Shown: positions 43,419-51,584 of the stretch, in pieces
Numbering within the stretch: the stretch's first letter is position 1
How the letters are laid out: the number at the start of each line of letters is the position of its first letter
Assembly (NCBI GenBank): GCA_005502805.1
Contig: SCMY01000005.1
Coordinates: 405,572 to 469,571 of the forward strand
Direction: 5' to 3'
Length of the DNA: 64,000 nucleotides
DNA from: Rhizobiales bacterium 2SD
GTDB taxonomy: Bacteria > Pseudomonadota > Alphaproteobacteria > Rhizobiales > Beijerinckiaceae
The notes under the pieces: model-generated
Databases searched by the model: none
The model's input: only the letters and a program-made list of their open reading frames with translations
Told to the model about the DNA's origin: nothing
Translations under genes and position numbers: made by a program

Positions 43419-43958
43419 ATGTCAGCCACGCTCGCCGCCCGTGCCCGTTCCGATGCGACGCTGTCGATGCCCGTCCGCCGCCCCGCCGGCCGACGGGCGG
43501 CCCCGTCCATGCCGGCACGGATGTTGCGGTGGTTCGCTCGTCGCCCGGGCCGCGGCCTCCTCGTGCTGCTCTTCGCTGCGGTTTCGGTGCTGATCGTGCT
43601 GAATGCGGTGCTGTTCCAGAAGGGGCGCCACCCCGCCCCGATGCTGTCGCCTCCGCAATCAGCCGCGCGTCCGGCCGAGCAGCGCCGCGTCGAGACCCAG
43701 CCGGTCGCCGAGCCGGCGCCCCCGGCGGTGGCCCCGCAGGCGGTGATGCCGCCCGCGCGCCCCGGCACCCTGGCGCCGGCCGCTCGCGAAGCGGCGCCGC
43801 GTCCGCCCGCCCCGGTTGCACCCGCGCCGCCGCGGCAGGCGCAGGCCCCCACGCGGCCCGCTCCGACTGCCCAGCCGGCAGCACGCGATCCGATCGCCGA
43901 TCTGATCAATGGAGCCGACATCCGCCCGCCCGCGGATATCCGTGGACAGCGGCGCTGA
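43419..43958 (+). CDS. Proline/alanine-rich single-pass membrane protein
   Basis: Unrecognised 179-aa protein. A basic N-terminus (RRPAGRRAAPSMPARMLRWF) precedes one membrane helix (GLLVLLFAAVSVLIVLNAVL, ~residues 46-65). About 90 residues of Pro-, Ala- and Arg-rich low-complexity sequence follow, and the protein ends ARDPIADLINGADIRPPADI. The topology suggests a periplasmic stalk. Longer relatives may carry a peptidoglycan-binding domain after such a stalk; if so this one is short (inference). It lies 18 bases after the kinase gene and probably shares its transcript. Confidence 0.65.
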   Translation: MSATLAARARSDATLSMPVRRPAGRRAAPSMPARMLRWFARRPGRGLLVLLFAAVSVLIVLNAVLFQKGRHPAPMLSPPQSAARPAEQRRVETQPVAEPAPPAVAPQAVMPPARPGTLAPAAREAAPRPPAPVAPAPPRQAQAPTRPAPTAQPAARDPIADLINGADIRPPADIRGQRR

Positions 43959-43992
43959 CGGCCGTCCGGCACTGGCTGCGGGAGCGTTCGCT

Positions 43993-44328
43993 TTGCCGCG
44001 CTTGACGAGCGATTTCTGGGTCTCCGCCTATCTGCGCCAGGCCGCGTCTGACGGACTCGTCGCAGTGCTGCGTCGGCGCGGGGCGCGCGAGGCCGGTGCG
44101 ATCTTCGTCAAGCTCGATCGGCTCGACGGCACGGCGGCGCTCTATGGTCCGGCGCCGCAGGCACTCGCGGACGAGAGCGGTGAGCGGCGTTTCCAGCTCG
44201 TCCTCGACGCCGATCCGCTTGCGGTCGAAGACCGGGTCGAACGCGAGCTGCGCTTCGATAGCGATCTCTGGCTGGTCGAGATCGAGAACCGTGCCGGTGA
44301 TGCGCGCCTCGACATCGTCGAGAGCTAG
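43993..44328 (+). CDS. DUF1491 family protein
   Basis: Protein of 111 aa matching the DUF1491 family by its opening MPRLTSDFWVSAYLRQAASD, the middle REAGAIFVKLDRLDGTAALY and the C-terminal DPLAVEDRVERELRFDSDLW. The start is a TTG at 43993, with GGGAG 8 bases upstream; starting at ATG 43909 would overlap the preceding gene and add unrelated residues. Function is unknown; it is widely conserved in Hyphomicrobiales. The stop is 3 bases from the convergent DUF2336 gene. Confidence 0.8.
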   Translation: MPRLTSDFWVSAYLRQAASDGLVAVLRRRGAREAGAIFVKLDRLDGTAALYGPAPQALADESGERRFQLVLDADPLAVEDRVERELRFDSDLWLVEIENRAGDARLDIVES

Positions 44329-44331
44329 TTT

Positions 44332-45456
44332 TCAGTCGCTGCTGGCGCCGAGCCTGCGCCTGATTTCCTGAACGATTCCACGCGGCGGTGCGCGTTCGGC
44401 GCCTGGACGGGCCGATGTGCCGCTCGGGTCCATGGCAGGCTGCAATGCGCCGGACCTTGTGCTGCGTGGCGTGATCCCGCCGATCTGCTGGGTCAGCCGC
44501 CGCGCCACTGCCGGCTGCAGCGAGCGCATCAGTTCGACCAGCGAGAAGATGCGCTCGACCGAACGTGCGGCATCGTCACCGAGCCCGATCAGGAAGCGCG
44601 TTGCATCTTCCGGGCTGGCTCCGCAGCCAATCAGCGCCAGGGCAGCGAGCTGGCGCGATGGATCGTCGGCCATCGCTGCCGCGAAGCGCGCATCGCCACC
44701 GGAGGCGTTCGCCAGCGCCGTGAAGGCACCGCTCCTGTCGGACAGGGCGGTCGCGATCAGATCGGAGATCTGTTCGGAAGGCAGCGTTGCTGGCCGCGGC
44801 GACGGCGCCAGAGCCTCGTGAGCCGCAGCGGCGTCGATCATGGCGAGACGTTTTTCCAGGCTCGCTTGCAGGAAGAGCGGCGTCAGCTCCGATGCGGGCA
44901 GGTCGGCCCGTGCCAGCAGGGCAGCGCCGAGCGCCGGCGCGCCTAAGGCGCGCGGCAGCAGCAGGTCGAGCGTTGAGCGTGGCAGCGATACGGCCGCGTT
45001 CGCGACCAGCGCCGCGTCGATCTTCGCGCTGTTGCAGCCGGCGAGGGCGCTGCTGGCGGTGCTGGTCAGGTCGCGTCTGCTGGCGAGAGCGATTCGGGCC
45101 TCGTCATCGCTATCGGCCGCGATCTCCTCAATCTCGGTTGCGCTGAGCGGCATGCCGTGGCCGATCAGCGCGGCCATCACCTTGCCTCCGCGAGCGCGCA
45201 AGGAGGCAAGGACCTCGCGCGGCGCGTGCGGCCAGCTCGCGAGTTTGCGGGCGAGGATCGTCGCCGTCGCCTCGTCGATCACCGGAATCAGGGCCTCCGC
45301 CATAGCGCGGAAGGCTTCCATGTCCTCGGTCGATGGGCTGGGCGTGGCCAGGAGCAGGTCGGTCTTCACCCGCAGCGCGACCTGGCGCAGGTCGAGTCCG
45401 CCATCGCTGGCCAGCCTGGCGAGCTCGGCGATATCTGTGGCGATGCGGGACGGCAT
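44332..45456 (-). CDS. DUF2336 domain-containing protein
   Basis: All-helical protein of 374 aa of the DUF2336 family. The N-terminal half carries the conserved repeats: VIDEATATILARKLASWPHA and AALIGHGMPLSATEIEEIAA. The rest is composed of short HEAT-like Ala/Leu/Arg helices, and the C-terminus is low complexity (RPGAERAPPRGIVQEIRRRL). Function is not established. It is on its own transcript with an upstream gap of 180 bases toward the small gene at 45637. Confidence 0.82.
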   Translation of the reverse strand: MPSRIATDIAELARLASDGGLDLRQVALRVKTDLLLATPSPSTEDMEAFRAMAEALIPVIDEATATILARKLASWPHAPREVLASLRARGGKVMAALIGHGMPLSATEIEEIAADSDDEARIALASRRDLTSTASSALAGCNSAKIDAALVANAAVSLPRSTLDLLLPRALGAPALGAALLARADLPASELTPLFLQASLEKRLAMIDAAAAHEALAPSPRPATLPSEQISDLIATALSDRSGAFTALANASGGDARFAAAMADDPSRQLAALALIGCGASPEDATRFLIGLGDDAARSVERIFSLVELMRSLQPAVARRLTQQIGGITPRSTRSGALQPAMDPSGTSARPGAERAPPRGIVQEIRRRLGASSD

Positions 45457-45636
45457 GGGCGATTCTCGTCGGCGGATGGCACTTTTGCGAAACTTATCCC
45501 CGATGCGTTAGCACTGCGTTAACCATGATGGCCCCTTGATGGTCTTGAGGATGGGCGGCGCGATTTGCACGCTCGGCTATCCGGGCTTCCGCGTTGTTTG
45601 CGAATTGGGTGCAGGCGCCAGCAAGGGAGGCGCATC

Positions 45637-45834
45637 ATGGCAGACGTCATTCCTTTCGCGCCACGCAGGCGCTTCGCCAGCCAAGCTCCTCTGGCGGAGG
45701 GGCCGTTCGGCCAAATCCTGTTCTTCACCGGCGTGCGCTATGAGCGCCAGCACGAGCCGGCAGCCAAGCCGCCGCGGCGGCCCCGTCCCACCGGTCGCGG
45801 TGAACGTGAGACGCGGCGCAGGCGTCCGGGGTGA
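45637..45834 (+). CDS. Small basic protein (65 aa), conserved type
   Basis: Starts MADVIPFAPRRRFASQAPLA, includes FGQILFFTGVRYERQHEP and ends in an Arg/Pro-rich tail. The ATG has AAGGGAGG upstream, a strong ribosome binding site, and the stop overlaps the GTG start of the following lipoprotein gene, so it is translated. I recall similar short MADVIPF-type proteins in Hyphomicrobiales but no function. Confidence 0.7.
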   Translation: MADVIPFAPRRRFASQAPLAEGPFGQILFFTGVRYERQHEPAAKPPRRPRPTGRGERETRRRRPG

Positions 45835-46601
45835 GAGTTGTCGTCGCGCTCGCGTCGCTGTCCTGCGTCTTGCTCGCCGGCTGCTCGACCACCGGCGATC
45901 TCGGCCGGCCTCGCCCCAACATCTTCGCCGATCAGATCGCGCCGGCGGTCGGCGAATGGAGCGCGCGTTTCCGCGGCGAAGCCTCGTCCTGGTTCCACCT
46001 GACCGATGACGAGGAGCGATTGCGCGATCGCGCCTGGCGGCTCGTCCTGCCCGCCCATGAGCGCAGCCATTTCGACCGCGAGGTCTCCAAGCTCGCCCAT
46101 GCCCGTATCCTGCCGGTCGAAGCCCAGTCGAACGACGTCTCCGCCTATCATCGGGCTTTGACTTCGGGCTCCTTCGCATCACAAGCCTCGCGCTACAGCC
46201 GGCTGGGCGAGGACGCCAATGGCGACCGGCTGCTGCTCGGCCAGTTTCGCGCCAACGCCTTGCGGGTGATCAATGCCGACCGGGCGCGCCTGCGCACCCT
46301 CGAGGCCTCGCAGCAGGTGCCGCCTGAGCAGCGCGATCCGGCCTGGCAGCGCGTCGTCGAGAACGAAGGGCTGATGCTCTGGGTCTGCGAGCGGGCCCGC
46401 TTCCGGCTGAAGAGCTATCGCTACTCGCTCGACAACCTCATGGTCGAGCTGCCCTCGCGCGAGGCGGTTCGGGCCGAGCGCGCCATCATGGCGCTCGACA
46501 GCGAGCTCGGCATCGCCTGCAATCTGCCTTTGATCGGTGCCTTCGGCGGGAAGGGCGAAGGCGAGCCGGCGGGACGTGGGCCGGTGATCTACAAGGGCTA
46601 G
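45831..46601 (+). CDS. Putative lipoprotein of unknown function
   Basis: Protein of 256 aa beginning at a GTG that overlaps the preceding stop by 4 bases. The lipobox is clear: VALASLSCVLLAGCSTTGDL, with Cys at residue ~18. The mature part is helical and charged, with ERLRDRAWRLVLPAHERSHF, DPAWQRVVENEGLMLWVCER and a conserved-looking AIMALDSELGIACNLPL. No named domain is recognised. It is probably anchored to the outer membrane or the periplasmic face of the inner membrane. Confidence 0.78.
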   Translation: MRVVVALASLSCVLLAGCSTTGDLGRPRPNIFADQIAPAVGEWSARFRGEASSWFHLTDDEERLRDRAWRLVLPAHERSHFDREVSKLAHARILPVEAQSNDVSAYHRALTSGSFASQASRYSRLGEDANGDRLLLGQFRANALRVINADRARLRTLEASQQVPPEQRDPAWQRVVENEGLMLWVCERARFRLKSYRYSLDNLMVELPSREAVRAERAIMALDSELGIACNLPLIGAFGGKGEGEPAGRGPVIYKG

Positions 46602-46704
46602 TCGGCCGCGCTCAAGCACCTGCGCTTGCTGTGAAAAAGGTTCCATCGCATCGATCTTGGGTCTAGCCTGCCGGTCATGAGCTGACGAACGGTGGAGTGG
46701 CCCC

Positions 46705-47760
46705 ATGTCAGTTGCACATGTCAGGTTCACGGCTGCCTCGGCAGTCGTGCCGCCCAGCGATCCGCCCCTCGATCTAGGGCAACGCCATGAGGCCGGCGTC
46801 GTCGCTTCCAGCGTCTATGCCCATGGCGTGCGCATCGCCGACATCCCGATCGAGGAGGCCGGCGCATGGTCCCGCAAGGATGGCCATGTCGTCTGGATCG
46901 GGCTGCTCGAGCCCGAGCCGGGGCTGCTCAAATCCGTGCAGGAGCAGTTCAATCTGCATCCGCTTGCAGTCGAGGACGCGACCAACGCCCATCAGCGGCC
47001 GAAGCTCGAGCAGTATGGCGACGCGCTCTTCGTCGTCGCCCGCACCGCGCAGATGATCGACAAGCGCATCGCCTTCGGGGAGACGCATATCTTCGTCGGG
47101 CACGGCTACATCGTCAGCGTCCGGCATGGCGCCTCGACCTCGTACACATCGGTCCGGCAGCATTGGGAGACGTGCCCGACCTCGCTGGCCAAGGGCGAGG
47201 ACTTCATCCTCTATGCGATCCTCGATTTCATCGTCGACAACTACATGCCGGTGCTCGAGGCTATCCACGACGAGGTCGAGGAGATCGAGGACAAGGTCCT
47301 CGCCAGGCCGATGGCGCGCACCGACATCGAGCGGCTCTACATGCTCAGGCGCGACCTGCTGCGCCTGCGCAATGCGGTCGGTCCGCTGGTTGAGGTCTGC
47401 CAGCGGCTGACCAATGGCAGCGTGCCGCAAATCCGTCCGACGCTCGCCCCGATGTTCCGCGACGTGACCGACCATGTCCGCACCGTGCAGGAGAAGATCG
47501 ACAGCCTGCGCGAAGTTCTCGCTTTCGCCTTCGAGGCGAGCCTGCTCGTCGGCCAGAGCCAGGAGAACGCGATCACCAAGCGGCTCGCCTCCTGGGCGGC
47601 CATTCTCGCGGTGCCGACGGCGCTCGCCGGCATCTACGGCATGAACTTCAAAAACATGCCCGAGCTGGAGATGCACTACGGCTACTATGTCGTCCTGGCG
47701 GTGATCGTCACCACCTGCCTGACGCTCTTCTGGCGCTTCAAGCGCAATGGCTGGCTCTGA
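46705..47760 (+). CDS. corA: CorA-type magnesium/cobalt transporter
   Basis: Channel protein of 351 aa. A large N-terminal cytoplasmic domain (~1-285) is followed by two C-terminal helices. The selectivity motif G-M-N is in ALAGIYGMNFKNMPELEMHY (~residue 312), and the protein ends with the basic FWRFKRNGWL tail. N-terminal WIGLLEPEPGLLKSVQEQFN and HPLAVEDATNAHQRPKLEQY match the family. GGAG precedes the ATG. No Mg riboswitch is evident in the 103-base upstream gap. Confidence 0.95.
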   Translation: MSVAHVRFTAASAVVPPSDPPLDLGQRHEAGVVASSVYAHGVRIADIPIEEAGAWSRKDGHVVWIGLLEPEPGLLKSVQEQFNLHPLAVEDATNAHQRPKLEQYGDALFVVARTAQMIDKRIAFGETHIFVGHGYIVSVRHGASTSYTSVRQHWETCPTSLAKGEDFILYAILDFIVDNYMPVLEAIHDEVEEIEDKVLARPMARTDIERLYMLRRDLLRLRNAVGPLVEVCQRLTNGSVPQIRPTLAPMFRDVTDHVRTVQEKIDSLREVLAFAFEASLLVGQSQENAITKRLASWAAILAVPTALAGIYGMNFKNMPELEMHYGYYVVLAVIVTTCLTLFWRFKRNGWL

Positions 47761-47930
47761 TGCAGAGCGTCTCCGCCTTTTGCGACAACCTGGCCGGCAG
47801 GGGCGCCGACCTGCACGTCATTGACATCGGATACTGCAAGCTGAACCTTCTGGTTGTGATCGGCCGGGTACGCCGATAGGCGCGCCGGCGGGCACTGCAT
47901 TGCTGACCTTGGGCATGAGGGAGCGAGACA

Positions 47931-49238
47931 ATGGCAGCCGCGGCGGAAACCAGGAAACGGCCACCGATCACCATGTACGTGCTGATCGGCATGATCCTTG
48001 GCGTCATCGTCGGCTATATGTGCAACACCAATTACCCGGACCCTAAGGTCGCCGGGCAGATCGCCGACAACATCAACATCATCACCACCGTCTTCCTGCG
48101 GCTGATCAAGATGATCATCGGCCCGCTGGTGCTGACGACGCTCATCGTCGGCATCGCCCATATGGGCGATACGTCCTCGATTGGCCGCGTCGGCATCAAG
48201 GCGCTCGGCTGGTTCATGGTCGCCTCGCTGGTGTCGCTGGCGCTCGGGCTGATCCTGGCGAACCTTCTCCAGCCCGGCCACAACATCAATCTGCCGTTGC
48301 CCGATGTCGGCGCCGCGACCAATCTGAAGACCTCGTCCTTCACGTTGAAGGACTTCATCACCCATCTCGTACCGAAATCGATCGCCGAGGCGCTCGCCAC
48401 CAACGAGATCCTGCAGATCGTGGTGTTCTCGCTCTTCGCCGGCATCGCGCTCGCCTCGATGGGCGAGACCGGCAAGGCCCTGACCGAGATGATCGATCAG
48501 ATGGCCCATCTGATGCTGAAGATCACCGGCATGGTGATGTATTTCGCGCCGATCGCCGTATTCGCCGCCGTCGCCTCGACTATCACCACGCAAGGGCTCG
48601 GCATCCTCGTCACCTTCGCCAAGTTCATGGGCTCGTTCTATCTCGGCCTGTTCGTGCTCTGGGGGCTGCTGGTGGTCGTCGGTTTCCTGATCCTGGGGCC
48701 GAGCGTCATGAGGCTCGTCAACCTGGTCAAGGAGCCGTTCCTGATCTCCTTCTCCACGGCGAGCTCGGAGGCTGCCTATCCGAAGATGCTGGAGGCGCTC
48801 GATCGCTTCGGCGTCAGCCGCAAGATCTCCAGCTTCATGCTGCCGATGGGCTATTCCTTCAATCTCGACGGCAGCATGATGTACTGCACCTTCGCCGTGC
48901 TGTTCATCGCCCAAGCCTACGGCATCGAACTGTCCTGGGGCACGCAGATCTCGATGATGCTGCTACTCATGCTGACCTCGAAGGGCATGGCCGGTGTGCC
49001 GCGCGCCTCGCTGGTCGTCATCGCCGCGACCCTGAACCAGTACAACATCCCCGAGGCCGGACTACTGCTGATCATGGGCGTCGACCAGTTCCTCGACATG
49101 GGTCGGTCCGCCACCAATGCGGTCGGCAATTCGATCGCGGTGGCGAGCGTCGCCAAATGGGAGGGGCAACTCGGAGATCCCGTCGACGATCCGGCCGCCG
49201 CTGGAGCCTCGGGCGCTCTTGCCGGGCAGGCTGCCTGA
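47931..49238 (+). CDS. Dicarboxylate/amino-acid:cation symporter (DAACS family)
   Basis: Secondary transporter of 435 aa with eight membrane spans and two re-entrant hairpins. Hairpin 1 contains SFSTASSEAAYPKMLEALDR (~residue 275) with the serine-rich tip. TM7 has SFNLDGSMMYCTFAVLFIAQ, hairpin 2 has LMLTSKGMAGVPRASLVVIA (~350), and TM8 has GVDQFLDMGRSATNAVGNSI (D-x-x-x-R-x-x-x-N). This could be DctA (C4-dicarboxylates) or GltP (glutamate/aspartate); sequence alone does not decide. RBS GAGGGAG lies upstream. The next gene, 61 bases on, is an amino-acid binding protein. Confidence 0.9.
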   Translation: MAAAAETRKRPPITMYVLIGMILGVIVGYMCNTNYPDPKVAGQIADNINIITTVFLRLIKMIIGPLVLTTLIVGIAHMGDTSSIGRVGIKALGWFMVASLVSLALGLILANLLQPGHNINLPLPDVGAATNLKTSSFTLKDFITHLVPKSIAEALATNEILQIVVFSLFAGIALASMGETGKALTEMIDQMAHLMLKITGMVMYFAPIAVFAAVASTITTQGLGILVTFAKFMGSFYLGLFVLWGLLVVVGFLILGPSVMRLVNLVKEPFLISFSTASSEAAYPKMLEALDRFGVSRKISSFMLPMGYSFNLDGSMMYCTFAVLFIAQAYGIELSWGTQISMMLLLMLTSKGMAGVPRASLVVIAATLNQYNIPEAGLLLIMGVDQFLDMGRSATNAVGNSIAVASVAKWEGQLGDPVDDPAAAGASGALAGQAA

Positions 49239-49299
49239 TCCAGCCCGGCAACATGAGGACCACCGGGCGGCCATGACGGCCGCCCCGAAAGGAGCGACG

Positions 49300-50199
49300 A
49301 TGCGACGGCTCTTTCTCGGTCTGATCGCCGTGTTCGGTTGCCTCGTCGGAGCGGGGGCCTCCGCCCAGACCCAGCAGAACGCGCTCACTGGTACGCTGAA
49401 GAAGGCGCGCGATGCCGGGGCGGTGACCATCGGCTATCGCGAGGCTTCCTTCCCCTTCTCCTATCTTGATGCCAGGCGCGAGCCGATCGGCTATTCGATC
49501 GACCTCTGCAGGCTGATCGTCGATGCCATGAGCGATGAGCTCGGGCGCGAACTGCAGCTGAAATGGGTTCCGGTGACCTCGGCCTCGCGTTTCGATGCGC
49601 TGACCAAGGGCGAGATCGATCTCGAATGCGGCTCGACCACGCAGAATCGCGAGCGGCAGGCGGTCGCCGCCTTCTCGCCGGTGATCTTCGTCGCGGGCAC
49701 CAAGCTCCTGGTCCGCAAGGATTCCGGCATCCGCTCCTTCCGTGACCTCAACGGCAAGACCGTCGTCGTGACCGCCGGCACCACCAACGAGAAGGCGATG
49801 AACGATCTGCAGGCGCGCTTCAAGACAGGCGCCACCGTCGTCACCACGCCGGACCACGACCAGTCCTTCGCGCAGTTCATGGCCGGCAAGGCCGATGCCT
49901 ATGCCGGCGACGACATCCTGCTCTACGGCATGGTCGCGCGCGCCAAGGCCGAGGACAAGGCGATGGTGGTCGGCGACTTCCTGTCCTACGACCCCTACGG
50001 CATCATGTTCCGCCGTGACGATCCGGCGATGGCGGTACTGGTTGACCGGATGTTCCGCACCATCGCCGAGAGCCGCGAGCTCGAGCACAGCTATAATCGC
50101 TGGTTCATGCACAAGCTGCCGGGCGGGGAGCGTCTTCGCCTGCCGATGAGCGCACAGCTCGAATCGATCTTCGGGACGCTGAGCGCGAAGCCTGATTAG
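49300..50199 (+). CDS. Amino-acid ABC transporter substrate-binding protein (GltI-like), orphan
   Basis: Periplasmic binding protein of 299 aa. A signal peptide (LFLGLIAVFGCLVGAGASAQ) precedes GTLKKARDAGAVTIGYREAS, then DLECGSTTQNRERQAVAAFS and GKTVVVTAGTTNEKAMND, typical of the glutamate/aspartate GltI branch. ATG 49300 has AAAGGAG upstream; the open frame to 49117 overlaps the symporter gene. No permease or ATPase is adjacent: the gene follows a DAACS symporter and ends at a REP element. Confidence 0.88.
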   Translation: MRRLFLGLIAVFGCLVGAGASAQTQQNALTGTLKKARDAGAVTIGYREASFPFSYLDARREPIGYSIDLCRLIVDAMSDELGRELQLKWVPVTSASRFDALTKGEIDLECGSTTQNRERQAVAAFSPVIFVAGTKLLVRKDSGIRSFRDLNGKTVVVTAGTTNEKAMNDLQARFKTGATVVTTPDHDQSFAQFMAGKADAYAGDDILLYGMVARAKAEDKAMVVGDFLSYDPYGIMFRRDDPAMAVLVDRMFRTIAESRELEHSYNRWFMHKLPGGERLRLPMSAQLESIFGTLSAKPD

Positions 50200-50222
50200 C
50201 GGGCGTTTCGGACCGTTGAACT

Positions 50223-50307
50223 GTCATTGTGAGGAGCGCAGCGACGAAGCAATCCAGGGGCCTCGAGCGCCGCGGTCCCTGGATTGCTTCGCTGCGCTCG
50301 CAATGAC
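50223..50307. repeat. Long extragenic palindrome (REP-like)
   Basis: GTCATTG...CCAGG is repeated in inverted form as CCTGG...CAATGAC, each arm over 30 bases with few mismatches around a GC-rich loop near 50261-50273. It lies between the binding-protein gene and the convergent DUF1254 gene. Such nearly perfect extragenic palindromes recur in Hyphomicrobiales genomes. Confidence 0.8.
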
Positions 50308-50331
50308 GATCAAGCCGATCGGAAGAGCTGT

Positions 50332-50982
50332 CTAATCCGCCAACCCGCAGGCGACGCCGGTCGCCAATGTCTCCGCCTCGCTGCGGTCGAAAGCGCGGCG
50401 GACCACCACCCGGGCGACGACGAGCCCTTGCAGCGACGGCGAGACCACGCGCAATTCCCGCGAGGTCTCGCCGTCCTCGTCGTTCGCAAGCCGCTCGTCG
50501 AGCTGTTCCTGCGTCATCACCACGAATTCGAGCACGCCGCGGATGGCAGCCCGGTCGGTGATCGCATAGGCGACGCCGCCGCCGCGGCGATGGACGGTAA
50601 GGCCGAGCGGCAACGAGCCGGTGCGGGCGACGACGCGCAGCGGCCCGGCCGCAAGATCATAGCTGCAGACTGCCGCGACGCTGTTGGGATCGCCGTCGAG
50701 GATGGCGGGCAACCCGGCGGGTGGCGGCGTCACCAGTTCGGCGCGGCCGTTCATGCCCAGCGCCGCATAGGCGGTGGCGGCGTCGTGCGTCGCTAGGGCA
50801 GGGATACGGAACACGGTGACGATGTGGACGATGCCGCCGAGCAGTAGCCCGGCGAGCGTCAGCAGCGCGAACTGCAACAGGCTGCGCCCCAGTCGCGAAA
50901 GCCAGCGGCGCGGCAGGGCGTGGGTGTCCGCGCGGGGCTGCGTCGCCGGCGATGGCGCCTCCGTGGCGTCCGCCGCGTTCAT
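50332..50982 (-). CDS. DUF1254 family membrane protein
   Basis: Protein of 216 aa with one N-terminal membrane helix (LLQFALLTLAGLLLGGIVHI, ~residue 35-55) and a soluble beta-rich part containing AAVCSYDLAAGPLRVVARTG, SLPLGLTVHRRGGGVAYAIT and LEFVVMTQEQLDERLANDED. This agrees with the short DUF1254 proteins coupled to DUF1214 in Hyphomicrobiales. The start overlaps the DUF1214 stop by 4 bases. Function is unknown, presumably periplasmic. Confidence 0.75.
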   Translation of the reverse strand: MNAADATEAPSPATQPRADTHALPRRWLSRLGRSLLQFALLTLAGLLLGGIVHIVTVFRIPALATHDAATAYAALGMNGRAELVTPPPAGLPAILDGDPNSVAAVCSYDLAAGPLRVVARTGSLPLGLTVHRRGGGVAYAITDRAAIRGVLEFVVMTQEQLDERLANDEDGETSRELRVVSPSLQGLVVARVVVRRAFDRSEAETLATGVACGLAD

Positions 50983-51554
50983 CGGCAATCGACCCGGGTG
51001 ATGCGTGGCAGGGTGTCCGGCCTGAGCTCGCCGGCATGGCTCGCTATCGGCGTGTCGTAGAGACGCAGGCGGAGTTCGAACCGTCCGTCGGCCGGCAGCG
51101 GCAGCCAATTGCCGGCCTCGGGTGTTGCCGCCGCCACGATGCGCATGCCACCCCGTTCACTGCGGACAATCTCGGCGTCGGTGAAGCTCTCGCGCTCGAC
51201 CGCGAGCTGGAACGGGCGAGAAGCCGGATTGACGGCGCGGATCGACCAGCCACGTGCCGGCGGCGTCGTTCCGCTGACGACATAGCGGCAGCGCGCATCG
51301 AGCGATCGGCCGGTGTCGTCTTTCTCGGCGATCAATTCGAGTCCTTCGCCTGCACCAAGGGGCAGATGTGCGCCGCGCGCCAGATAGGCCCGCATATACG
51401 GGTCGATGTCGCGCGCGCCGCTTTTCGGCCAGGTCGTCCAGGCGCCGATCTGGGCCCGGCCGAACCAAGGCCGGTCTGCCACCGCATAACGGGCGGAGGC
51501 GAGGCCGAGGCCGGCGCCGAGCGCGATCACATAGATCAGCGAGAGCACGCGCAT
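50979..51554 (-). CDS. DUF1214 domain-containing protein
   Basis: Protein of 191 aa. An N-terminal signal or anchor (LSLIYVIALGAGLGLASARY) leads to a DUF1214 domain with WTTWPKSGARDIDPYMRAYL, DARCRYVVSGTTPPARGWSI and RFELRLRLYDTPIASHAGEL. It is first in a two-gene unit with DUF1254. Long proteins elsewhere fuse both domains; here they are separate, coupled genes. Function is unknown. Confidence 0.85.
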   Translation of the reverse strand: MRVLSLIYVIALGAGLGLASARYAVADRPWFGRAQIGAWTTWPKSGARDIDPYMRAYLARGAHLPLGAGEGLELIAEKDDTGRSLDARCRYVVSGTTPPARGWSIRAVNPASRPFQLAVERESFTDAEIVRSERGGMRIVAAATPEAGNWLPLPADGRFELRLRLYDTPIASHAGELRPDTLPRITRVDCR

Positions 51555-51584
51555 GGGATGGTCTCGGGCCGTACGGGCGTCATG

